From JABMMZ01 sp044373665 (lineage in GTDB: Bacteria; Bacteroidota; Bacteroidia; NS11-12g; UBA955): a DNA stretch of 32,026 nt. The DNA lies in the NCBI GenBank assembly GCA_044373665.1, contig JBIPNH010000015.1, positions 1-32,026 on the forward strand, written 5' to 3'. Below the pieces are notes generated by a model that saw only the letters and a program-made list of their open reading frames with translations, did no database searches and was not told where the DNA came from. A program made the position numbers and the translations under genes. Position 1 is the first letter of the stretch. Every line of letters starts with the position of its first letter. Positions 16,176 to 24,201 of this stretch are shown here, in pieces.

Positions 16176-19100
16176 TATTTATACCGTTTTTTCGCAACTT
16201 CAATGCAGTCTTCTGCGATCTTGTCCATATCTTTAAATGGCAAATCCAAATTATATTTGTCTCTTACTTCATCAATGAGATAGTCGCCAATGTCAATAAG
16301 CAATTTACCTGTGATGTTCGTTTTGTATTGCCAGTCAATAATAGGTTTCCCGTTGTCTAAAACAGCATCTTGAATAAGGTCGTCAATTTGTAAAGCCGTT
16401 TCTGTTGCAATTTCTTTGCGTATTAACTTGTCTTGAATTTTATCATTTAATGCTTCAACCGTCAAGCCATAGAAAGCTTTTGCAACTTCTCTTTCTATAA
16501 GACGCTCTGGAATACTATCGTCAGTTCGTGTTAGAGCTTTATTCATAACATCTTGACTTCTTTTCAGCCTTTCAGCACTACTAATTCTTCCTGCTTCATA
16601 GTCTTCAATAACTTCTTTAAGCAATTGGGAAAGCTTTTTATAAAATGCTGGATCTTCGTCCATATTTTCAGAAATATGTTTTGCTGTGCGGCTTTCGATT
16701 CTATCAGCTTTTGCATTATCACCTATTGCTTTTTCAACTTCCTGTTGAAATTTATCTTTATCGAAAATATTTACCAGTTCTGTGATGGTTTCTATTTTCT
16801 CGGTGGTAATGTGGGTATCAATTAGTTTCTGAATTTGACCTTCGTATTGTTTGTAGTCTATTTCATCACTGTATCTCTCAATAACTGCTAATCGCAATTT
16901 TAAAAACATGGTTAAATCTTCTTTGTACCTATTGATTACCTTTTCCTCTACTTCCTTATGGAATTGAATAGAAGATAAAGCTAGTTTCAAGCCCTTGGCA
17001 AATGCAGACAGTTTATCGTAAAACAAAACTCTTATCGCTTCATCTTTCAATAATTGCTGATAGGCTTCTGCATCACGTTTATTGGCAATGGTTTTAAAAA
17101 TATCCCAAAGGTCGGAATGCTTTTGCGGTAATTTTTTGATTTCATCCGAAATATTGGTCATTGTTCCCGCCAAATCTTCATCATCAAAGTCTTCAAAAGA
17201 CGAATACATTTGTAAAGCGTCATCTAAATTTTCAATTACGCCATAATAGTCAATGATGTATCCAAATTCTTTGTCAGGATAAATGCGGTTTACCCTTGCA
17301 ATAGCTTGTAAAAGTTTATGGCTTTGTAAATTCCTTGTCAAATATAAAACCGTGTTTTTGGGTTCATCAAAACCGGTAAGCAATTTGTCAACTACTATAA
17401 TTATTTCAGGGTCTTTCTGGTTTTTAAAACGACTGATGATGTTCTTTTCATAGCTTTTTGAATTGCCATGTTCGTCCATCATTTTTTTCCAAAATGCTTT
17501 TACTTTTTCAGGCGTTTTTTCATAAGCACTTTCTTCGCCTTCCCTATCGTCAATGGATGAAATCAAAACTTCACTGCTTACAATACCAATTTCATCAAGA
17601 TACTCTTTGTACTTAATCGCATTCGCTTTTTTGTCGCAAACCAATTGCCCTTTGAATGGTGTTTTGTCTTGCCAGTTAGCACGAAAATGAAAACTAATGT
17701 CCCAGGCAATCATTCGCATTTTTTGTTCGGCAGAATTCAAATGGTCGTTTCGGGCAAACTTCTTTTTGATGTCTGCTTTTTGGTATTCAGTTAATGGTTC
17801 TGAAATCATTCCAAAAAAAGTATCAATCGGGCTAGCATTTACATTTTGCAAAGCCAATCTTCCTTCATAAAGCAATGGAACAACAGCTTGGTCTTTTACC
17901 GCTTGGTCAACAGTATATGCATCAATCAAACCTCCAAATTTCTCTGCCGTGCTTTTGTCTTTTTTGAATAACGGTGTTCCCGTCATAGCAATGAAACAGG
18001 CATTAGGCAAAGTCTTCTGCATGTCTATATTAAATGTTCCATGCTGAGTTCGATGACCTTCATCCACTAAAACAAAAATATCGTGGGTCTCCAGAGGCTT
18101 GTCTATTTTCTTAACTGCTGCCACAAATTTATTGATGATGGTTGTAACTACTGCATCACTTTTGTTTTCAAGTAATTCAACCAAACGTTGACCTGTAGTG
18201 GCATTCTCTACAAACCTGCCGCACTTTCGAAATGTTTCAGAAATTTGTCTATCTAAATCTGTTCTATCTGTAACCAACACAATTTTAGGATTGCGAATGC
18301 TTGGTTCCATGGCAATGGCTTGTGCCAACATCACCATCGTTAATGATTTACCGCTTCCTTGTGTATGCCAAATCACACCGCCTTTTCGCTTTCCATTTTC
18401 AACATGTCTAATGCGTTGCATAGATTTTTTAATTGCGAAAAACTGCTGATAGCGGGCTACTTTTTTTGCTCCATTGTCAAACAAAACAAAATTGAAAACA
18501 ATGTCCATCAAACGTTCAGGGCGACACAAGCCAAACAAATAGTTGTCTTGTTCTGTTGGAAGGATTTCCTCTTGCTCTAATGCATCAAAGTATTTGCGAA
18601 CGTATTTGAAGCGGTCAGAAAACAACTGTTCTTTTATAGAAATCGATAGCGGTTTGTTTTTGCGTTCCTGTAATTTGTTTTTATAGTTGCGTTCTTCCTC
18701 ATCAGTACTGAATTTCTCTTGCCACTTTGCCCAGAATTTTTCGGGTGTGGCATTGGTAGCATAAGCGGCTTCTTGTGTGGCAATGCTCAAAGTGAGTTGA
18801 GAATACACATACAAACTTCTGATGCCATCTTCTTGTTGATTGCGTAAATGCTGACTGATAGCTTGTTTCAAGGGTTCTTTCATGACAGGTCGTTTGCATT
18901 CAATAATGCATAGCGGAATGCCATTGACAAACAATACCAAATCAGGGCGATAATGCTCTTTGCTATTTGAGCGCATGACACTGAATTCTTCGCTTACATG
19001 AAACACATTGTTGCCAATATTTTTCCAGTCGATGTATTGCAGGGTAAAACTTTTTTTATCGCCATCTACACTTTGTTCCAATGCTTGACCTAAAGTAAGC

Positions 19101-19402
19101 AAGTTGTAAGCCTTTTCACTGGCTGCAATGTAGCCTTCGTTCATGGGGAGGTTTTTCAATGCCAAAATGCCCCGTTCAATGTTTTCGTCTGTGAAAATGC
19201 TGGTTTTGGTTGCACTAACCCTGATGCTGTTGATTTCCTTCAACTGCTTCCGCAATAAATCTTCCAACAACACATTGGTGGTTTTACCGCCTCTTTGTCT
19301 GTCTGCTTCTGCCGGACTCAAATAGGTATAACCCAAATTCACCAGCATTTGCAGTGCAGGAATTTGGCTGATATGGTCTTCTTTAAAACTTGGTGTGTCC
19401 AT
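16175..19402 (-). CDS. hsdR: Type I restriction enzyme subunit R (HsdR)
   Basis: 1075 residues, the usual HsdR size. The N-terminal nuclease domain has D154 in YRPDLVLF and E168-x-K170 in IIECKR (PD-ExK layout). The SF2 motor has Walker A GSGKS (349-353), DEGH (447-450) and the motif III-like TGTP (474-477). QAIARVNRIYPDKEFGYIIDY supplies motif VI. A long helical C-terminal domain would bind the HsdM/HsdS core. HsdR cuts unmodified DNA after ATP-driven translocation. It begins with MDTPSFKEDHISQIPALQML; a diverged copy of this same N-terminus lies at 20795-20866. A 240-bp non-coding segment with inverted repeats separates it from fic, whereas most other island genes overlap or nearly touch. 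Confidence 0.96.
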   Translation of the reverse strand: MDTPSFKEDHISQIPALQMLVNLGYTYLSPAEADRQRGGKTTNVLLEDLLRKQLKEINSIRVSATKTSIFTDENIERGILALKNLPMNEGYIAASEKAYNLLTLGQALEQSVDGDKKSFTLQYIDWKNIGNNVFHVSEEFSVMRSNSKEHYRPDLVLFVNGIPLCIIECKRPVMKEPLKQAISQHLRNQQEDGIRSLYVYSQLTLSIATQEAAYATNATPEKFWAKWQEKFSTDEEERNYKNKLQERKNKPLSISIKEQLFSDRFKYVRKYFDALEQEEILPTEQDNYLFGLCRPERLMDIVFNFVLFDNGAKKVARYQQFFAIKKSMQRIRHVENGKRKGGVIWHTQGSGKSLTMVMLAQAIAMEPSIRNPKIVLVTDRTDLDRQISETFRKCGRFVENATTGQRLVELLENKSDAVVTTIINKFVAAVKKIDKPLETHDIFVLVDEGHRTQHGTFNIDMQKTLPNACFIAMTGTPLFKKDKSTAEKFGGLIDAYTVDQAVKDQAVVPLLYEGRLALQNVNASPIDTFFGMISEPLTEYQKADIKKKFARNDHLNSAEQKMRMIAWDISFHFRANWQDKTPFKGQLVCDKKANAIKYKEYLDEIGIVSSEVLISSIDDREGEESAYEKTPEKVKAFWKKMMDEHGNSKSYEKNIISRFKNQKDPEIIIVVDKLLTGFDEPKNTVLYLTRNLQSHKLLQAIARVNRIYPDKEFGYIIDYYGVIENLDDALQMYSSFEDFDDEDLAGTMTNISDEIKKLPQKHSDLWDIFKTIANKRDAEAYQQLLKDEAIRVLFYDKLSAFAKGLKLALSSIQFHKEVEEKVINRYKEDLTMFLKLRLAVIERYSDEIDYKQYEGQIQKLIDTHITTEKIETITELVNIFDKDKFQQEVEKAIGDNAKADRIESRTAKHISENMDEDPAFYKKLSQLLKEVIEDYEAGRISSAERLKRSQDVMNKALTRTDDSIPERLIEREVAKAFYGLTVEALNDKIQDKLIRKEIATETALQIDDLIQDAVLDNGKPIIDWQYKTNITGKLLIDIGDYLIDEVRDKYNLDLPFKDMDKIAEDCIEVAKKRYK

Positions 19403-19546
19403 TCTATAAAGTGAATAATGAAAAGAGTAAAGTGAAAAATGATATGTAAAGGAAAGTGCTGTTTTCTTTACATGTTGATTTTGTCATGTATAGCTTTCGG
19501 GCATTTTCTTTACATGATGGGTGGTTCATGGTTAGTTTTAGCCCAC

Positions 19547-19580
19547 TTTTTACACATGACAAGGGTGTCATGTGTAAAAA
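19547..19580. repeat. Perfect 15-bp inverted repeat between fic and hsdR
   Basis: TTTTTACACATGACA, 4-nt AGGG spacer, then its exact complement TGTCATGTGTAAAAA. It could be a protein-binding operator or a hairpin in the mRNA. Related half-sites surround it: CTTTACATG at about 19469 and 19509, and TGTCATGTATA at about 19482. Confidence 0.85.
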
Positions 19581-19588
19581 TCCTGATA

Positions 19589-19620
19589 ATTTACACATGA
19601 CAATGCTCTCATGAGTAAAT
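19589..19620. repeat. Second, imperfect inverted repeat of the same family
   Basis: ATTTACACATGACA, spacer ATGC, then TCTCATGAGTAAAT; the arms pair at 12 of 14 positions. Its consensus (TTTAC-CATGA) is the same as the perfect repeat 27 bp away, so the two form a tandem pair of dyads starting 22 bp after the fic stop codon. Confidence 0.75.
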
Positions 19621-19641
19621 CCGTCCTCCATTTGCCCTTGA

Positions 19642-20721
19642 CTATAATTTGTTGACATTCTGTAAAAGCTTGAATAAATCCATATTGATGTAATAGTTGT
19701 CTTTCCATATTTTCTGCTTAGTCACGATGCCCAGTTTGTCAAGTTCATCTAAGTATTTAGCGGCTGTTTTTCTGCTGATTCCTGTTTCTTCCATTACAAA
19801 ATCAATCTTGGTGTAGGGATGGCGGAATAGGTTATTCAGCAAGTCTTGGCTATAAATTTTAGGCAACTCTGTTCGGATTCTTTCCTTATGGCTTTTCATC
19901 AGGTTCTTTATCCCTTCAATGATTTTGATGGTTTGCAAAGAAGTCTGTTCCACACCATCCAAAATATAAAGCACCCATTCTTCCCAGGCGTTTTCTGTTC
20001 TTACTTTTTGTAACAAACGGTAATAGTCGCCTTTGTTTTGGTTGATGTAACGACTTAAATACAAGATTGGCAAATTCAAAAGTCCTTCCTTTACCAGATA
20101 CAGAATATTGATAATCCTACCTGTTCTGCCATTACCGTCATAAAAAGGGTGAATGCTCTCAAACTGATGGTGGATAATGGCCATTTTAACCAAGGGGTCC
20201 CAATCGCTAAGGTCATTATCGTTCATAAAGTGCTCTAAGTTGTTCATGAATGCCACCACTTCATCATGGGTTTGCGGAGGTGTATATACGATTTCACCCG
20301 TTTGCTCATTTTTCAATTCTGTGCCGGGCACTTTTCTAAAACCTGCATCATTTTCTTCCAGCGTTGCCTGCATCTGAATGATGTGGTTGTTTGTCAAAAA
20401 CCCTTTCTGTCTTACCGTTTCAAAGCCCCAACGCAATGCCTCGGCATAGTTGTGAACTTCCTTGGATGCGATGGATTTGAATTCCTTTTTCAGATAATCC
20501 CCCTGATACAATTCATCATGTGTGGTAATGATGTTCTCAATGGCCGAACTGTCTTTGGCTTCCTGTAAAGAAAGTGTGCTGATGAGGATGCTCTCATTCG
20601 GAATGCTCAGGGCTGCCCCTTTCATTTCTGCTAAGGCACTTCGGGCAGCAGCCGTTTTTTTTAGAATGGCTTTGGTTTCTAAATCCAAAGGCAAGGGTAG
20701 TTGTTGTATTTTATATGCCAT
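19642..20721 (-). CDS. Fic-domain AMPylase-like protein with winged-helix C-terminus
   Basis: 359 residues from the ATG at 20721. A TTG 24 bp upstream also opens the frame, but MAYKIQQLPLPLDLE is the family-typical start. The active-site loop HPFYDGNGRTGR (191-202) is intact, with catalytic His191. An N-terminal inhibitory motif of the (S/T)xxxE(G/N) type, SSAIEN (58-63), marks a self-inhibited class II Fic. The last roughly 50 residues (DFVMEETGISRKTAAKYLDELDKLGIV) form a winged-helix DNA-binding unit. Fic proteins transfer AMP or related groups to protein side chains; this subfamily often lies in type I restriction loci, with unknown target. The DNA-binding tail and the adjacent dyads at 19547-19620 suggest it may regulate hsdR or itself. 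This is inference. Confidence 0.9.
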   Translation of the reverse strand: MAYKIQQLPLPLDLETKAILKKTAAARSALAEMKGAALSIPNESILISTLSLQEAKDSSAIENIITTHDELYQGDYLKKEFKSIASKEVHNYAEALRWGFETVRQKGFLTNNHIIQMQATLEENDAGFRKVPGTELKNEQTGEIVYTPPQTHDEVVAFMNNLEHFMNDNDLSDWDPLVKMAIIHHQFESIHPFYDGNGRTGRIINILYLVKEGLLNLPILYLSRYINQNKGDYYRLLQKVRTENAWEEWVLYILDGVEQTSLQTIKIIEGIKNLMKSHKERIRTELPKIYSQDLLNNLFRHPYTKIDFVMEETGISRKTAAKYLDELDKLGIVTKQKIWKDNYYINMDLFKLLQNVNKL

Positions 20722-20768
20722 GTCTGTAAAGCTGTTTTTGCACAATAAAGATAGTTGCTTTGCTAAGC

Positions 20769-20804
20769 AAATTTTGATATATTAAATATATACAGCCAAA
20801 ATTT
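20769..20804. repeat. AT-rich nested palindrome upstream of fic
   Basis: Outer arms AAATTTTG and CAAAATTT flank an inner perfect palindrome ATATATTAAATATAT (20777-20791). It lies about 50-85 bp ahead of the fic ATG, where the hsdR relic loses its similarity. It could be a fic operator or a recombination scar. Confidence 0.5.
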
Positions 20805-20866
20805 ACCAGCATTTGTAATGAAGGTATCTGGCTGATATGGTCTTCGAGGAAGGATGGGGTGTTCAT
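20795..20866 (-). pseudogene. hsdR: Relic of a second hsdR 5' end
   Basis: From ATG 20866, minus strand, the first 24 codons read MNTPSFLEDHISQIPSLQML-VNFG, matching 20 of 24 residues of the intact HsdR start (MDTPSFKEDHISQIPALQML-VNLG) and about 55 of 72 bases. Similarity ends there; the frame runs on without meaning to a TAA at 20711. The relic ATG overlaps the DUF2971 stop as ATGA, a classical coupled start, so this was the original hsdR start in the operon before fic and a diverged hsdR took its place. Confidence 0.8.
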
Positions 20867-21585
20867 TTCCATAGTTCCGGTTTAAGCCATTTTGCTAAAG
20901 CAGATTGCTTGAACTTGGGATGAGCAGCAGTCCCCTTTATTTTTTTCAAACAATTTATGTATTCTTTGTTTTCTAGTAATGGATTCACCAAAACATTGAA
21001 TGGGAGATTTTTGACAATACCAAGGTTTAAGCCAAACCCATCAGTTTCACATTCACTAGTAAGGCGGAAAACAAACCTATATTCCCTCTCGTATGCAAAA
21101 GCAAATTCCTTTCGGAATACAGGATACTTAACAGTTTTTTCCAATAACCTATCACGGGATTTATTAATTAAATTTTTATACCTTATTTTTCCATGTATTT
21201 TATCCCCTATGACATTTGAAATAAATACAGGAGGTTCTGCCTTTGAAACCAACTCAACCAATGCCTCTCGTTCAAATCGAATAGCATATTTTCTTCTGTG
21301 TTTATCCTCTACTGCATGCGTATCCCAAAATGCAAGGGATTCGTTATTCGCCTCATGCAGGCAACAAATTAAATGTCTTTTTTTTCTTTTTTCAATCGCT
21401 GGAAAATTTGGTTTAGCTTCCATTAAGTCCTTGATCATCACACATTCCATTTTGTCTCCAAACTTATCTGCCCTGGCGAACCATAAATCACCAGACTTAA
21501 GAAATCGCATTAGATTTTCTTCAGTTACAAACCGATAAAGATATTTGCCTTTAACATCCTCTAAATTGTAAGATATCCAACTCAT
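20863..21585 (-). CDS. DUF2971 family protein
   Basis: 240 residues, probably cytosolic. Features of DUF2971 are LYRFVTEENLMRFLKSGDLWFARADKFGD (about 16-44), a middle CCLHEANNESLAFWDTHA segment and the late KEFAFAYEREYRFVFRL block (about 160-176). The family is of unknown biochemical function and is often found near mobile or defence genes. It starts 3 bp after the coiled-coil membrane protein gene and its stop overlaps the hsdR relic start (ATGA), so it is part of the restriction operon, not a passenger with its own promoter. No catalytic motif can be named with confidence; the conserved His/Glu/Arg residues of the three blocks are candidates. Confidence 0.75.
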   Translation of the reverse strand: MSWISYNLEDVKGKYLYRFVTEENLMRFLKSGDLWFARADKFGDKMECVMIKDLMEAKPNFPAIEKRKKRHLICCLHEANNESLAFWDTHAVEDKHRRKYAIRFEREALVELVSKAEPPVFISNVIGDKIHGKIRYKNLINKSRDRLLEKTVKYPVFRKEFAFAYEREYRFVFRLTSECETDGFGLNLGIVKNLPFNVLVNPLLENKEYINCLKKIKGTAAHPKFKQSALAKWLKPELWK

Positions 21586-21588
21586 AAT

Positions 21589-22947
21589 TTAACTTTTAAT
21601 ATTCTTCAATATCTCGATTAATTCTGCCGCACTTTCCTTGTACGTTTTCGCTTTAATATTTTCTTTATGCATCTGCGGTTTTGCATAAACTTGCTTTATT
21701 GCATCCAGGAGCATTTTTTGCCTACTTTCGTTTTTGAGATCTTTCTCATCTTTACCTTCTAATAAATCAGCATAAGCGTTAATTGTTTCCGCTACAGCCG
21801 CCCTAAATGCATACTCCTCTTCCAATGCGCGTTCTTTATTATACTGCGCCATTATAAAGCCCATAATAATAAAACCGGGAGAGGTTTTAACCAAATTAAC
21901 TAATAAGTCTAAGTAAGCAATTCCGGTGTCCGCCTTAAACCAGGTAAATACAATAACAGCCCAAATTACTGCAATTATTGCTGATTGGATTATTCTGTTT
22001 AACCATTTGGTTAAAGTGCCTTTTACTGCAATCTCACGCTGGCTGAATTTACCACCTAACGCAACATCACCTGAAAGGCCTAATAAACGCTTTGCTTCTT
22101 CTAATCGTTGGTTGATTTCAAGCTTTGAGCCTTCAATTGATTCAAGTGAATCTTGAGCCTCTTGAATGGTTGTTACCAATCCCAATCTTTCCGTATCTAA
22201 TGCGCTTTTAAGAGTTTCAAATTCACCCTTTTGAGTTGTATTTTGAGATCCGATATTAGCAATGCCCTGATTTGCCTGATTAATTAAATTATCAAATTCA
22301 CCTTTCTGTCTTGTGGCTTGCTCCCATAATTGTGTTATTTGAGAAGTTTCATTGTTTGCTTTCCCTACCATGTTGGCTAAACTAACAAATTCATCATTTT
22401 TTGTACGAATTAAATCTTCTAATTGTTTGATATTTGAAGCGTGCGATATTGCAAGTTCTTCACTGCTTTTTAATACTTCTGTTAGTTTTTTACTTAATGC
22501 TGCTAATTCCTTTTGCTGTTCCTTCAACTTTATTTCATCAACAGAGTGGATTTTCTTCTCGGATTTGTCCCAAATACCAAACATTTGTTGGTAAGAAATT
22601 AACCACCGCAAGCTGCTACCAATTTGATTAAATGTTGTGTCTTTGGTTTGTGCGTATGTTAATAATTCATCTAGTCTTGCAATTAATGAGCTGCTGCTAG
22701 AACCATCAACTTCTAGCACACTAATGGTTAAAGGAAGAATTTGATTTTCGGAATTACTAAAAGCTTCTTCAAATTGCTGCATGCATCGATCTATAAGTCT
22801 TATAGCATTAGCAATGCTGAAATCATTTGTGGCTTGAATGTTTTCTAAATCTTCGCCTGGGAATGCCGCAAATGCGTTTTCCAATAAGTTAACACTTTTT
22901 ATTTGTGCTATTTTTTCTAGAATAGTTTTTATTGTTTCCTTATTCAT
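21589..22947 (-). CDS. Membrane-anchored coiled-coil protein of unknown function
   Basis: 452 residues, not a family I can name. Residues 1-130 are a helical N-terminal domain with a Ser-rich turn (DGSSSSS, 81-87). Residues 135-290 are strongly heptad-like coiled coil with two QKGEF repeats (214 and 239). Two close transmembrane helices follow at about 320-338 and 344-367. A cytoplasmic-looking tail has ALEEEYAFRAAVAETINAYADLL (about 374-396), a motif that recurs at the ends of membrane proteins of several uncharacterised defence-associated loci. There is no signal peptide, ATPase or nuclease motif. It is placed between hsdS (12 bp) and the DUF2971 gene (3 bp) in the restriction operon. A possible role is a membrane sensor or effector partnered with DUF2971; this is inference from position. 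Confidence 0.7.
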   Translation of the reverse strand: MNKETIKTILEKIAQIKSVNLLENAFAAFPGEDLENIQATNDFSIANAIRLIDRCMQQFEEAFSNSENQILPLTISVLEVDGSSSSSLIARLDELLTYAQTKDTTFNQIGSSLRWLISYQQMFGIWDKSEKKIHSVDEIKLKEQQKELAALSKKLTEVLKSSEELAISHASNIKQLEDLIRTKNDEFVSLANMVGKANNETSQITQLWEQATRQKGEFDNLINQANQGIANIGSQNTTQKGEFETLKSALDTERLGLVTTIQEAQDSLESIEGSKLEINQRLEEAKRLLGLSGDVALGGKFSQREIAVKGTLTKWLNRIIQSAIIAVIWAVIVFTWFKADTGIAYLDLLVNLVKTSPGFIIMGFIMAQYNKERALEEEYAFRAAVAETINAYADLLEGKDEKDLKNESRQKMLLDAIKQVYAKPQMHKENIKAKTYKESAAELIEILKNIKS

Positions 22948-22959
22948 GATATTTCAAAA

Positions 22960-24201
22960 TTATTTTATTTTCAACCTCACCTTCCCCGTCAACAACACCT
23001 GCATCAACCCCTTCTTCTGCTCCCTCAACTTCTCCGCTTTAGCTTTAAGCAAGCTGATTTCTTTATCTGCCGCTTGCAGTAATTGAGCAATGGCGGTTTG
23101 CTCTTCGAGAGTTGGGGGTATCTTTGTTTCTATTTCTTCAAAATCACTTTTTGAAATAGTAAATCTTGTACTTCCAGTGGCACGTCTAGAAAATTCATTA
23201 AGTATATTTTGATTATTAAAGACATAAGCACGAAAATTATAAGCTAAAGTAGTTTCCTCAAAAAGTCTAAACCGAACTAAATGATAACTGTAAACCGTGT
23301 TTTCCAAATCAGCCGTCACAACAGCTGAATGTCCAATATCATCAGGAGTTTCTGAAGATGGAGTAAATAAAATATCACCCTTTCTCAAGCTGAAGGTGTT
23401 TATTTCACGTTCGTTTGCTGATGTCTTCTTGCATTCAAACTCCGGAGTAATAAATCGATTTCTATATACATCCATGTAATTAACTAGATTTACAATTCTC
23501 TCCTCTTCCAATAAAACCTTATCAACGCTACTTGTTTTGATTTCACCAATGTCACCTAACATCATTCGCTTCCACTCCCCATAAAACCCCTTCAACCTTT
23601 TCTTGCCTGAAAGCAATTGCTGCATCAGCCATTTTTTGCGTAGTTCTTTTTGGGCTATAAGTTTTTCTGTCGTATGGACAGCGGCATCTGCCTTACTGAG
23701 CACTTGGGCTATGGCTTTTTGCTCTGAAAGTGGGGGGCAAATGAACTCTGCATTACTGATTATACTGTTATACAATCTTTGTATTGTGCCACCTTCTGAT
23801 TCATACTTCACAATTTGATATACATAATATAAATATTGATTTGTAACGATCAATTCACTATTATCAATCCAAACAATATTTGAATCCTGAAAGTAGGCTG
23901 GACTGCCATCATAAACTACAGTTCTGCCAAGTGTACCTGCTGCTGAAATTAATATCTCACCTTTTTTGGGAAATGAAAATTTCTTGCGATAATTATCATA
24001 TAGATCTTTGGGTATAAATGCATCTGGTTCTTTTCCAAATGTGCCAATTTTGAAAAAGGGAATATCGCCTTGCTCGTTGGTCTCATGGTTAAATATTCTT
24101 TTGCACATCCTTATTTTACCAACGTCACCTAATTTCTTAACTTTCCAATCAAGTGGAATTTTGGTTTTGTGTGCAGTAATAGTATTTTTTGTATCTACCA
24201 T
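22960..24201 (-). CDS. hsdS: Type I restriction specificity subunit S (HsdS)
   Basis: 413 residues with the standard two-half layout. TRD1 is about 1-155, followed by conserved helix 1 (PPLSEQKAIAQVLSKADAAV, 156-175, running into KKWLMQQLLSGKKRLKGF). TRD2 is about 207-362, followed by conserved helix 2 (LEEQTAIAQLLQAADKEI and KKGLMQVLLTGKVRLK). Each TRD reads half of a bipartite DNA target and the helices set the spacing. The target sequence cannot be predicted. Its start overlaps the hsdM stop by 1 bp. The two TRDs are unlike each other, so an asymmetric target is expected. Confidence 0.94.
   Translation of the reverse strand: MVDTKNTITAHKTKIPLDWKVKKLGDVGKIRMCKRIFNHETNEQGDIPFFKIGTFGKEPDAFIPKDLYDNYRKKFSFPKKGEILISAAGTLGRTVVYDGSPAYFQDSNIVWIDNSELIVTNQYLYYVYQIVKYESEGGTIQRLYNSIISNAEFICPPLSEQKAIAQVLSKADAAVHTTEKLIAQKELRKKWLMQQLLSGKKRLKGFYGEWKRMMLGDIGEIKTSSVDKVLLEEERIVNLVNYMDVYRNRFITPEFECKKTSANEREINTFSLRKGDILFTPSSETPDDIGHSAVVTADLENTVYSYHLVRFRLFEETTLAYNFRAYVFNNQNILNEFSRRATGSTRFTISKSDFEEIETKIPPTLEEQTAIAQLLQAADKEISLLKAKAEKLREQKKGLMQVLLTGKVRLKIK

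Noticed and set aside
19404..19658. 84-residue minus-strand open frame between fic and hsdR
   Set aside because: It runs across the inverted-repeat array, overlaps the end of fic, and its peptide is only the translation of repeated CATG/TTTAC motifs with no family features.
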